Source of the DNA: Allochromatium humboldtianum | GTDB lineage: Bacteria; Pseudomonadota; Gammaproteobacteria; Chromatiales; Chromatiaceae | Assembly: GCF_013385175.1 (NCBI RefSeq) | Contig: NZ_JABZEO010000010.1 | Coordinates: 62,001-126,000 of the forward strand | Direction: 5' to 3' | DNA: 64,000 nucleotides | Part shown: positions 46,406 to 54,614 of the stretch, piece after piece | Position numbering within the stretch: the stretch's first letter is position 1 | How the letters are laid out: every line of letters starts with the position of its first letter | Translations under genes and position numbers: made by a program | Notes under the pieces: generated by a model | Seen by the model: the letters and a program-made list of their open reading frames with translations, nothing else | What the model was told of the DNA's origin: nothing | Database searches by the model: none

Positions 46406-46930
46406 TCAGTCCTGAAGCTCGAACGCCAGCCCGCTGTCGGGCCGCTCGCGTCGCTCCAGGAGCACAGTGAGGTGTCGCACCTGACGCCGCAGAAGCCCGA
46501 TCTGGTGCAACAGGAGACGGATCTCGGCGAAGCGCGGCTCATAGGTCTCGATCAGCGCCCACTCCCAGGGTTCGAGCCGACCGAAGGTGCGCCGTGCATA
46601 GCGATGTCCGGAGCCGCGCGCGATGTAGTCGGTCCGCTGCTGTCCCCGGACCCGAAACCATTCGATCAGGAACACCCCCGGAGCCGAGCGCGGTGAGGGA
46701 GACCGGCGCACCCGTACCCCAACCGAGCCGCGTGCGTGATAGGGATGGGCCTCGCGCGCCTGGAGCAGGGCGTCCATGCAGTCGGTGGCCAAGGCGACCG
46801 CCTCAGCGTACAGGGTATCAAGCCGCCTCAGCGTCGCCGACTCGACGGCGGCCCAGAGCGGGTCCGGCTCGGCAGTTTCATTCCCCGTCCAGTCCAGGCT
46901 GTCGTGCGTTGTCGGTCTCTGTGAGTGCAT
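46406..46930 (-). CDS. MobI-like conjugative transfer protein (tentative)
   Basis: A 174-residue protein rich in Arg and Glu without membrane segments. GVFLIEWFRVRGQQRTDYIA followed by RRTFGRLEPWEWALIETYEPRF and a C-terminal helix resembles the MobI(A/C) family, auxiliary oriT-processing proteins of SXT and IncA/C elements. The match is from memory of the family pattern. Position supports it: in SXT mobI borders oriT, and here the gene borders the repeat-rich region that separates it from a TraK-like gene. The ATG at 46930 is used; the frame is open to 47026. Confidence 0.6.
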   Translation of the reverse strand: MHSQRPTTHDSLDWTGNETAEPDPLWAAVESATLRRLDTLYAEAVALATDCMDALLQAREAHPYHARGSVGVRVRRSPSPRSAPGVFLIEWFRVRGQQRTDYIARGSGHRYARRTFGRLEPWEWALIETYEPRFAEIRLLLHQIGLLRRQVRHLTVLLERRERPDSGLAFELQD

Positions 46931-46965
46931 CTGGCTTTGTTTGCCCGCTTTTGACCTACTTAACT

Positions 46966-47315
46966 GGGTGAAACCTCGCTCATGTTTCACCCCTACGCCG
47001 CGCGCTGACACCTCGGCCGGTTTCACCCTCGGGGTTCGGGTGATGGGGGTTCACCGTCTAAACCCGCGATGGAACAGGCACTTGCATCCTCCGCACGCGA
47101 CCGTTGTTTCACCCCTGTTGGCGCCGCCGGCCCGTTTTACCCCGAGGCCGGACGTGTGGACGCCGGACTCACCCGCTGGGGTGGGCGGCGGTTTCACCTC
47201 CCCATTCACCCCAGACAGGTTTCACCCCGCCAAATCCCCTGATCCAACAGGCGGTTGCAGACGACCGCACCTCGCCGTGTTTCACCCCCCGAGTGATGGG
47301 GCGAGGTTTCACCCC
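46966..47315. repeat. GTTTCACCCC repeat region, candidate oriT or iteron region
   Basis: Five exact GTTTCACCCC boxes start at 46984, 47106, 47219, 47279 and 47306. Near-copies lie at 47020, 47134 and 47191, and GGGTGAAAC in inverse orientation starts at 46966. A longer related block of about 48 bases recurs at 47068-47115 and 47241-47288 (each begins GAT..AACAGGC..TTGCA and ends in the box). The region 46931-47648 carries no gene. Regularly repeated boxes next to a MobI-like gene suggest an origin of transfer or a regulator-binding array. Confidence 0.65.
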
Positions 47316-47549
47316 GCTGAGCGCGCGGTGGCGGTCGGCTGACGGCGGCGGTCGTGGAGCCATCAACCCCGTCAACCCCCGCCACCCCAAGCCTAGCCGG
47401 ATGGCCGTGGCCCGTCAGCCGGAAACGGTGCCTGGACATAAGGACCGTAGATGCCGGACAGGCCTCCGGGCGCCGACTAAGATCGGCGCTCCGGGTATGG
47501 CGTCCGCCGGGCGCATTCTGAGCGACCAGATGACCGAATGGGTCATAAC

Positions 47550-47618
47550 GGACAGGACGGACACTCAGCGGACAGCCGATGGACACCCCTGGGACAGTCG
47601 ACGGACATCCGGGGGACA
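47550..47618 (+). repeat. Six-copy 11-bp phased GGACA array upstream of the TraK-like gene
   Basis: GGACA begins at 47559, 47570, 47581, 47592, 47603 and 47614, exactly 11 bases apart, and once more at 47550. All copies fall on one DNA face. Such 11-base phasing is known for centromere or oriT-binding proteins (for example parC of R1, StbA sites of R388). The next gene resembles IncP TraK, an oriT-binding protein, and starts 30 bases further. Confidence 0.75.
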
Positions 47619-47648
47619 CCGGGTTTGCACTGAGCGGGGAGGACAACG

Positions 47649-48035
47649 ATGGCGGAGGAGCGGCTCGACCCGGAACGGATCCTGACACAGCTGGCCCGGA
47701 CGCCGGCCGCTCGTCCCTCCAGGGCGCGGGCGTTCATGCAGCAGCACCAGGCGGCGATCCGCCGGGCACTGGCCGTCGGCTACCGGGCCAGCGCACTCTA
47801 CCGGGCGCTGGCCGCGCTGGGTCATCCGCCGCCGATGAGTCTGCGGCAGTTTCGACGCTATCTGGCGGCCTGGCGACCGGCTCCGAGCGCCGTCACGACG
47901 GTACTCAGCCGCTCCAGCGCCTCGCCTGTCCGCGTCCCCACGCCGCCCCGCCAGGATTCAGGCCCCCAGCCGCCCGCCCGGCCACCCGCCACCTTTCACT
48001 GGGATCCGCTCAGCGACGACAGCGAAATCCATTAG
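47649..48035 (+). CDS. IncP-type TraK-like oriT-binding protein
   Basis: A 128-residue basic protein. Residues about 29-75 (FMQQHQAAIRRALAVGYRAS, MSLRQFRRYLAAW) follow the layout of RP4 TraK (helical segment, ..ALASGY.., ..YETFR..). The Pro-rich linker and acidic end FHWDPLSDDSEIH mirror TraK as well. RP4 TraK binds and bends oriT. A GGAGG ribosome site lies nine bases before the ATG. A phased 11-bp repeat array sits just upstream and the TraL-like ATPase gene follows. Identification from family memory; DNA binding inferred. Confidence 0.72.
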   Translation: MAEERLDPERILTQLARTPAARPSRARAFMQQHQAAIRRALAVGYRASALYRALAALGHPPPMSLRQFRRYLAAWRPAPSAVTTVLSRSSASPVRVPTPPRQDSGPQPPARPPATFHWDPLSDDSEIH

Positions 48036-48089
48036 GCGCCCTCCCCGGCGCGTCCCGCTCCATTCCAACCGTGCATGAGGTCATCTGCG

Positions 48090-48818
48090 ATGTCGATTCT
48101 GTATCTGACGCTCCAGGCCAAGGGCGGCGTGGGCAAGAGCTATGTCTCCTCGATCCTGGCCCAGTATCTTCAGGAACGCGGGCGCTCGGTGCGCTGTATC
48201 GACACCGATACCACCAACCCCACCCTGCTGCGCTACCGGCCGTTGCAGTGCACCTATCTGCGGCTGGCCGAGGAGCACGTCGTCAATCCGCGCGCCTTCG
48301 ATCAGCTGGTCGAGACCCTCACGAGTGCAGAAACCGACACGCACTTCGTCGTCGATGTCGGCAGCAACGGCTTTCAGCCGTTGATGGCCTACGCCGTCGA
48401 GAATGAGCTGTTCAGCCTGTTGGACACCTTGGGCGTGCAGGTGATCCTCAACTCGGTCATCGCCGGCGGACCGGATGTGGCCGAGACGCTCAGCAGCACC
48501 AAGGCGGTCCTGGAGCACACACAGGCGCCGACCCTGATCTGGCTCAATGCCCATCTGGGGACGCTGGAGCATCGTGGCTGTCCGGTCACGGAGCTGGAGC
48601 TGTTTCGGGTGTTCGAAGCACGCATTCTGGGCTGGATCCGGCTGGCGAAATACCCAGCCGCCACCTTCGGCCAGGATGTCGAGCAGATGCTCAAGCAGCG
48701 CTGGACCTTCGATGAGGCCATCGAGCGGTTGCGACTGATGCCGCAGACGCGACTGCGCCGGGTCAAGCAGGCGCTCTGGGAGCAGCTGGATCAGGTCTTC
48801 GGGGCCGCCGCCCCGTAG
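48090..48818 (+). CDS. IncP-type TraL-like ParA-fold ATPase
   Basis: A 242-residue ATPase. It begins MSILYLTLQAKGGVGKS, a deviant Walker A, then CIDTDTTNPTLLRY (residues 36-49) and VVDVGSNGFQPL. The tail FGQDVEQMLKQRWTFDEAIE and TRLRRVKQALWEQLD closely follow IncP TraL, which lies next to traK in RP4. The ATG at 48090 is chosen over 48075. Likely paired with the TraK-like protein in oriT or plasmid-positioning function. Confidence 0.8.
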   Translation: MSILYLTLQAKGGVGKSYVSSILAQYLQERGRSVRCIDTDTTNPTLLRYRPLQCTYLRLAEEHVVNPRAFDQLVETLTSAETDTHFVVDVGSNGFQPLMAYAVENELFSLLDTLGVQVILNSVIAGGPDVAETLSSTKAVLEHTQAPTLIWLNAHLGTLEHRGCPVTELELFRVFEARILGWIRLAKYPAATFGQDVEQMLKQRWTFDEAIERLRLMPQTRLRRVKQALWEQLDQVFGAAAP

Positions 48819-48825
48819 ACCGCGC

Positions 48826-49047
48826 GGGCGACACGGGCGACAGGGGCGACAATTCAAATCATTCAATGACTTGTCGTGAAAATCTGGGGGCGACAGGCGG
48901 GCGACTCAGGGCGACACCGGTAGCAGGTCTGCCCACTCTGTCGCCCCGTGTCGCCCCGCTATCGCGCGATGTCGCCCCTCATAAGCGCTTGTTTTTATTG
49001 AATTGTCGCCCGTGTCGCCCGTGTCGCCCGTGTCGCCCGTGTCGCCC
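48826..49047. repeat. Two-sided array of fourteen GGGCGAC/GTCGCCC heptamers
   Basis: GGGCGAC starts at 48826, 48835, 48844, 48888, 48899 and 48909; the reverse complement GTCGCCC starts at 48940, 48950, 48971, 49005, 49014, 49023, 49032 and 49041. The outer blocks are spaced nine bases exactly. The orientation flips at the centre near 48925, so the whole is a large dyad. It fills the 267-bp gap between two convergent genes. Candidates are replication-origin iterons, a centromere, or a bidirectional terminator. Confidence 0.8.
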
Positions 49048-49085
49048 AGGGCACCGACCAACACATCGCTCGTCTTTCCCCACGT

Positions 49086-51608
49086 TCAGACCGGGATCGA
49101 CGCTTCGCGAATCTGCGTGATCACACCCCAGTGCGCCCCATCGCGGTAGACGAGTCGCGCTTGCTCCAGGGTGGCCAGGGCGGTGTCGCGCCGCGCTTCG
49201 GTGCGCAGTGCCTTGGGACCGATGCGCAGCATCGAGCGTTCGTGCGCCCGCGCACCCGGCTGCTCCAGCAGCCAGGCATACAGCTTCAGGGCGCCGGCGC
49301 GGGCGTCCTGGACATCCCGCTCCCCGAAGACCCCGTGCCAGGTCTCCAGGGCGTAGTTGGCCAAGGCGATCCCCCGGCGCAGCGCCTCGACTTCGAGGCG
49401 GGTCGTCTGCGGTTGTTCAAAGACCGCCAGCACAGCCCCCAGGCGGAACGCCTGCTCGGTGAGGCGCACGGCAAACGGCTTGATGTCGCGCAGCCGAGCG
49501 CCGCGTCCCTTGGCGAGGTGCTCCAGACGCTCGAAGAACTCCCCACCCAACTGCGAGGCCTCGGCGGTGGGTTCCAGGACCGGGAGTCCGCCACAGTCCT
49601 CACTGAGCGGCCGCTCCAGCAGTCGCTGACAGGCCCGCCAGTAATCACCGATCGCCGAATCACGGTCGGCCCGCCACGGCTGGGCGCGACGCGGGATGGC
49701 GGGTTCCGGCCAGGCGAGCAGAAAACGCGGCCAGAAGCCGATGCTCACGAGCAGTGGATCGAGCAAGGTATCCTGGGCCGCCTCCGGTTGTAGCATCCAA
49801 TGCAGCGAAAGCCGCCGGTCGTAGAGCTGGATGCGTCCGACCGTGCCGCGCGCCACCGAGATTTCGCCGTCGTCCCACAGGCCATTGAAGGTTGCGGCCG
49901 TCTTGGTACGGTTGTCACGGCTCATGCCGTAGCCCGCTAGCAGGGCGGCGGCCTCGGCGGTGAAGACACCTTGCGACGGCAGCCCTTGCAGAAAGCTCCG
50001 GCGTAACCCCTCGACCGTGCCATCGCGCGCGATGCGGTAGGGTTCGCGCGGGGGCACGGCCGTCGTGGATTGAGCGGTGGTTTCCAGTTCGGCGCGATAC
50101 GCCTGGGCGGCGGCCCGTTGCCACGCCTGGATCGCGGTCTGGGCGACGCTGTCGACGGCCGATTTGCCGTCGCCCGACTCGCTGATCGTCAGCAGATAGA
50201 GCGAAAGCGGCTTGATCGACTCCAGCGTGCGGACATTGGCGAGCGATTGGGCCAGCAAGGCCGCCGTCGCCAACAGTGCCTGCCCGGCCAGGGCGGGACG
50301 CACCTGCAACCCCGCCACCAGGGCACGACAGGCGTCGGCCAGCGAACCCAAGGCGTCCAGGGGATAGTCGATACTCAACGGGGTCTCGGGCGCCAGCGCC
50401 TGCTGGGCCTGACGGCGTAAGGCGGCTTTGTCGAGCACGTCCCCGCTCTCCCCGCCCGTCGCCTGTCCAAACGTCGTCGCCGGAGTGCCTGCGGGCGTTG
50501 GCACTGACAGTTGGGGGCGCGTCGTCAGTCCCAACGCACGGGCCGCGGCACGCACGGCGGCCGTTATGTCGCCGCCGTGTGCCAGAAGACAATAGACACT
50601 GAAGGCGTCGTGCGCCTGCCCCGTGTTCAGGGGATCCTGAGCATGCGACGAATAGACGCGCTCAGGGCGGCTGTCCGGCAACACGCGGACGCCCGGCCTT
50701 CGCGACGTGCTCGCCGGATGCAGCCAACGCTGTGCGCCCTGGGGGAGATAGCCATACCGCGCCAGCAGCTCGCCGATGGGATGGGCCGCATTGAACGCCG
50801 CGATGACGTTCGTCGTTTGACGCCCCGCCTCACTGTGCGCAGTCTGCATGCGGAGTGCCGTGATCCGGCGGCTCTCGGCGAGCACGACCTCCACCGGCAG
50901 CGGCTCACCGGCGAGGACGTGATGGCAAAACGCTTCGCGCCGCTCCAGCGGACACCGTGGCAGATAATAGAGTCGGGCCGGTTCCAGGCAGGCGGCGTCC
51001 AGACAGTCGCTGAGTCCGAGCCAGGCCGCGACCTGTAGACCTATGGGCCGCAACTCTACCGGCTGTAACGGGCGGCTCAAGGCCAACACCAAGCGATAGC
51101 GCGGATGCACCCGATCCCCTGGCTGAACACGGGGATCGAGATGCGCGTAGGAGGTATGCAGGATGGCGCGCCACCCTTGGAGCGCCAGCTCGGCGACCAT
51201 GGCCTCGACGCTCGGCGGCTCGGGACCGACCACGGTCTTGACCCCGGTCGCCCGGTCGAGACGGGTGTGCGCCTCGACATCGAGCACCAGCGCCGAGATC
51301 GACTCGACGCGCTCGGCCCGACGCGCTCCGGGAGCGATGGCCGCCGGCAACCAGGCCGCTCCCTCCTTGATGCCGACCTGGATGGCTCCCAACCGCCGGG
51401 CGAGCACCGACCAACGCAGACGCCGGGCGTGCGCAATCGGTTGGTTGGCGGCGCGGACAAAGGCCACGTCCAGCCAAGGGTCAGCGGAATCCGTTTCCGG
51501 ATCCGGCGGCGCGCTGACGGGAACGTGATCGGCCGGACGGGAACCGAGCGGATTCGGATTGCACGAAGCCGCCGGAGGCGGTTCGGTCGCTTGCGGAGTC
51601 AGGGTCAT
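49086..51608 (-). CDS. DUF3987 primase/helicase-like protein
   Basis: An 840-residue protein. The first third has a primase-like look (ALVLDVEAH acidic patch, SYAHLDPRVQPGDRVHPRYRLVLALSR). The C-terminal two thirds are DUF3987: ISESGDGKSAVDSVAQ as P-loop near 485, SRDNRTKTAATFNGLWDDGE, and SLHWMLQPEAAQDTLLDP. Such proteins are common replication or maintenance genes of mobile elements. It ends close to the heptamer array. Function in replication initiation is inferred. Confidence 0.8.
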   Translation of the reverse strand: MTLTPQATEPPPAASCNPNPLGSRPADHVPVSAPPDPETDSADPWLDVAFVRAANQPIAHARRLRWSVLARRLGAIQVGIKEGAAWLPAAIAPGARRAERVESISALVLDVEAHTRLDRATGVKTVVGPEPPSVEAMVAELALQGWRAILHTSYAHLDPRVQPGDRVHPRYRLVLALSRPLQPVELRPIGLQVAAWLGLSDCLDAACLEPARLYYLPRCPLERREAFCHHVLAGEPLPVEVVLAESRRITALRMQTAHSEAGRQTTNVIAAFNAAHPIGELLARYGYLPQGAQRWLHPASTSRRPGVRVLPDSRPERVYSSHAQDPLNTGQAHDAFSVYCLLAHGGDITAAVRAAARALGLTTRPQLSVPTPAGTPATTFGQATGGESGDVLDKAALRRQAQQALAPETPLSIDYPLDALGSLADACRALVAGLQVRPALAGQALLATAALLAQSLANVRTLESIKPLSLYLLTISESGDGKSAVDSVAQTAIQAWQRAAAQAYRAELETTAQSTTAVPPREPYRIARDGTVEGLRRSFLQGLPSQGVFTAEAAALLAGYGMSRDNRTKTAATFNGLWDDGEISVARGTVGRIQLYDRRLSLHWMLQPEAAQDTLLDPLLVSIGFWPRFLLAWPEPAIPRRAQPWRADRDSAIGDYWRACQRLLERPLSEDCGGLPVLEPTAEASQLGGEFFERLEHLAKGRGARLRDIKPFAVRLTEQAFRLGAVLAVFEQPQTTRLEVEALRRGIALANYALETWHGVFGERDVQDARAGALKLYAWLLEQPGARAHERSMLRIGPKALRTEARRDTALATLEQARLVYRDGAHWGVITQIREASIPV

Positions 51609-51774
51609 CGGAGCGCCTCACAAAGACCGCGAGACCAACCGTGACGCCAGTCGGCACAGGCGTGGCGCAGGCATCGCACGCGCGCTGGGTGCGGTACACT
51701 GTGACGTGCCGGTGCTCAACCGTCGGTCGCGGTTGGAGCGTCGTGGCCGGGACGCGGGTCCGTCCCGGCCGACT

Positions 51775-51803
51775 GTGCCCGACGGTTCAGACCCGTCGGG
51801 CAC
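51775..51803 (-). terminator. 11-bp stem hairpin downstream of alpA
   Basis: GTGCCCGACGG at 51775-51785 pairs perfectly with CCGTCGGGCAC at 51793-51803 around a seven-base loop. It lies 20 bases beyond the alpA stop codon (51824) in the leftward direction and about 165 bases upstream of the DUF3987 start. No T-run follows leftward; rightward it is followed by GCCTGTTTCG. It could also be an operator. Confidence 0.45.
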
Positions 51804-51823
51804 GCCTGTTTCGAGCGAGTCCT

Positions 51824-52036
51824 TTACTCCGGCTGGTCCCGAGGCGCGGCCGCCCGCGCGGCTTGCCACTGCTCGATCTCCTCGGCATCCCACACCACGG
51901 TGCGCAAACCCAGACGAATCGGCGCCGGCATCAGGCCGCGCGCCACCCAGCGGCGCAGCGTCGAGCGATGTACGGAAAGATGCGTGGCGAGCGCCCGCTC
52001 GCGCAGATAGCGACGTGGTGTGGCAAACGTAGACAT
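51824..52036 (-). CDS. AlpA/excisionase-family DNA-binding protein
   Basis: A 70-residue MerR-like winged helix of the AlpA group: YLRERALATHLSVHRSTLRRWVARGLMPAPI then VVWDAEEIEQWQAARAA. Such proteins control integrase or maintenance genes in mobile elements. Here no integrase is adjacent. It diverges from the duplicated-HTH regulator with 107 bases between. Confidence 0.85.
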   Translation of the reverse strand: MSTFATPRRYLRERALATHLSVHRSTLRRWVARGLMPAPIRLGLRTVVWDAEEIEQWQAARAAAPRDQPE

Positions 52037-52143
52037 GTTGATGTATCCGTTCTAAACCATAACAATTAGCCGTCCGCTAACGGTAGCGACTCCATACGAC
52101 GTGCAACGCGCAGATGTAACTGTTTGGTACAATAACAGACAAG

Positions 52144-52764
52144 ATGAAAAAAGCAACTCCACCCGAGATGACCCATCGTGATGCACAGCTGCTCGATGTC
52201 CTGAAAACGGGATTTGGCCTGGACTCCGATGCGCAGGTCGCCGCTTTCCTGGGCATCACCCGCACCACCATCCATAGCGTGCGCCATGGCAAGGCGCGTC
52301 TGGGCATCCTGCAGCGGTTGAAGATCCTCGACCACATCGGCTTTCTGCAGAGCCGCCAATGGCTGGAAAGCTTGCTGCCCGAGCGACTGAGTGAACGCAT
52401 TCGCCAGTCCAGTCAGGCGCTCGCGCAACGTCAGGCCCGGGCGCGCCAGCGTCTGGAACGTGATCTCAACGTCGAGGGCGAACTGCTGGATTTGGTGCAG
52501 GATGCCTGCAGATTCCGGACCGATACCGAGTTGGCCGACTTTCTCGGCGTGGCGCGCAACACGGTCTCCAATGTGCGGGCGGGGCGCGCCAGCCTGGGGC
52601 CGCGTCCGCGTCTACGCATCCTCAACCAGTTCGCGCCTTTCGATACCGAACGGGTCGAGGCCGTCCTCGACTCGACCGAGGACTTGATCCAGGCCGTGCG
52701 GGAGTGGATGGAGAAGCGTGAACAGCTCACGCCGCCGGATCGGCTGCATCATCCGCTCGATTGA
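52144..52764 (+). CDS. Regulator with a duplicated helix-turn-helix unit
   Basis: A 206-residue protein with two related halves. Residues 17-62 (LLDVLKTGFGLDSDAQVAAF, LGITRTTIHSVRHGKARLG) and 117-162 (LLDLVQDACRFRTDTELADF, LGVARNTVSNVRAGRASLG) align across their full length, joined by an arginine-rich coiled coil (QALAQRQARARQRLERDL). Each half looks like an Xre-type DNA-binding unit. A TACAAT box 13 bases before the ATG may be a promoter, leaving a very short leader. No named family recognised. Confidence 0.75.
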   Translation: MKKATPPEMTHRDAQLLDVLKTGFGLDSDAQVAAFLGITRTTIHSVRHGKARLGILQRLKILDHIGFLQSRQWLESLLPERLSERIRQSSQALAQRQARARQRLERDLNVEGELLDLVQDACRFRTDTELADFLGVARNTVSNVRAGRASLGPRPRLRILNQFAPFDTERVEAVLDSTEDLIQAVREWMEKREQLTPPDRLHHPLD

Positions 52765-52886
52765 CTCGGTAAAAACAGCTCTTTAACGTGTCATGTTCAA
52801 GAGGCGCTTGCCGCCCCAAGCCGACATGGCCACAGTACAACCGAACAAGTCGCCCGAGTGCGACGATACCGCCGCGCCGCCCCATC

Positions 52887-53159
52887 ATGCCCCGCCTGGA
52901 TCCCGAGCCGCCATACCGCTGGATTCACCCCGAGAAGCAGCGTTACTACAGCGTCACCCTGGTCCGTGACCTGTTCGGTGACTGGACGCTACTCCAGTGC
53001 TGGGGAGGGATCGGCTCACATCTGGGTGGACAGCGAATCGTTTGGGTTGAGTCGCGCGAGGCCGGACTGAAACAGATCGCGGCGATCGGAAAGCGGCGCC
53101 GGCAGCATGGCTATCGGGAGCAGGAGCCAGTCTCCACAGACAGCCGACGGACGTCATAA
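52887..53159 (+). CDS. Small WGR-domain protein
   Basis: A 90-residue protein covering a WGR-like domain: RYYSVTLVRDLFGDWTLLQCWGGIG (with the CWGGIG motif in place of WGR(I/V)G) and ESREAGLKQIAAIGKRRRQHGY. WGR domains occur in DNA-damage and toxin-antitoxin-linked proteins. The ATG at 52887 begins directly before the domain. No partner is adjacent. Confidence 0.75.
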   Translation: MPRLDPEPPYRWIHPEKQRYYSVTLVRDLFGDWTLLQCWGGIGSHLGGQRIVWVESREAGLKQIAAIGKRRRQHGYREQEPVSTDSRRTS

Positions 53160-53214
53160 AGACCGTGAGCTCACGAGGATGCTTCAAGCACCGGCGAACC
53201 GGATCAGCCCGCCC

Positions 53215-53625
53215 TCAACCCGACTCACCACCCGCGTTGACCTCGATCCCTTCGGAACGCAACGCCGCCACGATGTTGGTTCTCAGCTTCGCCGCGATCC
53301 TGGACTCAGCCGGTTGGCGTTTGAGCCACTGTTTGAAGGAACGCCTCGGCTCGATGAACACACGCCAGGTCACGGGCTGGCCACCATAGCCGTCGCCGGC
53401 CTCGCATTGGCTGCTGCACCCGATCATCACTTCCGCCTCGCCCTCGATGTACTCGATGAACCAGCCCCAGTCCTCGCCCACGGGATAGCTGGTGAAGAGG
53501 CCCGCCCGGGCGAGCGCCTGCGAGAGCCACAGGGCCAGCTCGAACCCATAGACACCGGGATTGGCCTGACAGTCTTCCGGCAGGAAGGGAAGGAATCTGT
53601 CAGTGGTGAATTCGAGGTCGTTCAT
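53215..53625 (-). CDS. Conserved hypothetical protein
   Basis: A 136-residue soluble protein starting MNDLEFTTDRFLPFLPEDCQ. It shows EDWGWFIEYIEGEAEVMIGC and WRVFIEPRRSFKQWLKRQP. It resembles a family of unknown-function proteins found in proteobacteria. The frame extends upstream to 53766, but the ATG at 53625 starts where the family-like sequence starts. It is not clearly in an operon with its neighbours. Confidence 0.65.
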   Translation of the reverse strand: MNDLEFTTDRFLPFLPEDCQANPGVYGFELALWLSQALARAGLFTSYPVGEDWGWFIEYIEGEAEVMIGCSSQCEAGDGYGGQPVTWRVFIEPRRSFKQWLKRQPAESRIAAKLRTNIVAALRSEGIEVNAGGESG

Positions 53626-53668
53626 GGTCGGGGCACATGGGCGGCGTGGATCGGTTTTCCGGCTCGGG

Positions 53669-54157
53669 TCAAACGGACGGCCGCCGGAAGGCTCGGACCA
53701 GACTCCAAGTCCAGTACAGGGTATAGATGAGAAAGCTCCCGAGCGCGACGAGAAACAGCGGCCCATCGAGGCGTACCGGGTCGGAGAGGTTGGCTTGCAG
53801 GGTCAGCCACTCGGCCACCAACAGAAACCCGAACAGCGCCGTGCCGAAGGCCTGGAGTCGCTCGTGAAGCCGCACAGCCGTCGCTTCACGACGTTCCGGG
53901 GCCAGCCAGTAGGCGCGATTGGGCAGATTGATCCAGCGGGCAGGAACCCGCCGCACCAGATCGGCACTGCGCGTCAGCAGCCCGAACAGCAGCAGCGACA
54001 GTCCCACGCTCAGGCCGGTCATGGCCAGACTCGATCCCCAGTCATCGGGGACACCGCCCGGGCCGAAATGGATCGCCACCCGCTCGGGCAGGAAGGTCCA
54101 GGACACCAGAGCCAGGAGCAGGTTGGCGAAAAAGCTCATATAAAGGGCCAGACGCAT
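53669..54157 (-). CDS. DUF1648-like membrane protein
   Basis: A 162-residue protein with four hydrophobic stretches. LPERVAIHFGPGGVPDDWGS near residue 23 is the DUF1648 pattern (LP..VP.HF...G.PD). Members are found in regulator-associated (SdpI-like) membrane proteins. The next two genes upstream, 54176 and 54615, lie in the same direction with short spacers, so a small membrane-protein operon is likely. Confidence 0.75.
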   Translation of the reverse strand: MRLALYMSFFANLLLALVSWTFLPERVAIHFGPGGVPDDWGSSLAMTGLSVGLSLLLFGLLTRSADLVRRVPARWINLPNRAYWLAPERREATAVRLHERLQAFGTALFGFLLVAEWLTLQANLSDPVRLDGPLFLVALGSFLIYTLYWTWSLVRAFRRPSV

Positions 54158-54175
54158 CCTCGACTCCAGTTCGTT

Positions 54176-54580
54176 TCACTTCCAGGGCCAGCCGCCATCG
54201 ATCTGGCCATGCTCGAAGAACGTCCGGCAGCGCGGACAGAGATAGAGCACCGGCGACCCCATGTACGGCGTCTTGAGCACGCGCGAAGGACCACCGCAGC
54301 GCGGGCAGGCATGGATACGCCGGTGCAACCAATAGGCCAGCACGAGCCAGGGCGCGACGATCCAAAACAGATCCGCCTGCAACCCCGCCGCTGCCAACAA
54401 CGGAATACCCGGAAAGGTGCCGAGCAACACCATGACCAGCCAGACCCGGAAGCGTCGTTCGGCCCGTGCCGGAAACGCGCACTCGCGATAGCGATGACCG
54501 TTCTGTTGAAGTTCGCGCCCATCCTCGGAGAAGAGGACGCCCGTATAGCGGTATCCCCGGCGTCGGTCGGTCAGCGACAT
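54176..54580 (-). CDS. Membrane protein with a C-terminal zinc-ribbon
   Basis: A 134-residue protein. Two hydrophobic segments (WLVMVLLGTFPGIPLLAAAGL, WIVAPWLVLAYWL) precede four cysteines in two CXXC-type pairs (ACPRCGGP, LCPRCRTFF) that form a zinc ribbon. The ATG at 54580 is preferred over 54598. No function is assigned. Confidence 0.65.
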   Translation of the reverse strand: MSLTDRRRGYRYTGVLFSEDGRELQQNGHRYRECAFPARAERRFRVWLVMVLLGTFPGIPLLAAAGLQADLFWIVAPWLVLAYWLHRRIHACPRCGGPSRVLKTPYMGSPVLYLCPRCRTFFEHGQIDGGWPWK

Positions 54581-54614
54581 CGCAGATTCCTCATGCAATA
54601 GATCGACGCCGAAC

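Noticed and set aside
46931-47026. N-terminal extension of the MobI-like protein
   Set aside because: It would make part of the repeat-box region coding; the ATG at 46930 gives a more compact and family-like protein.
46966-47315. CRISPR-like appearance of the GTTTCACCCC boxes
   Set aside because: Repeat too short, spacing from 27 to 122 bases, and no cas genes.
48826-49047. CRISPR-like appearance of the GGGCGAC repeats
   Set aside because: Units are seven to nine bases, spacing is irregular in the centre, orientation reverses, and no cas genes are present.
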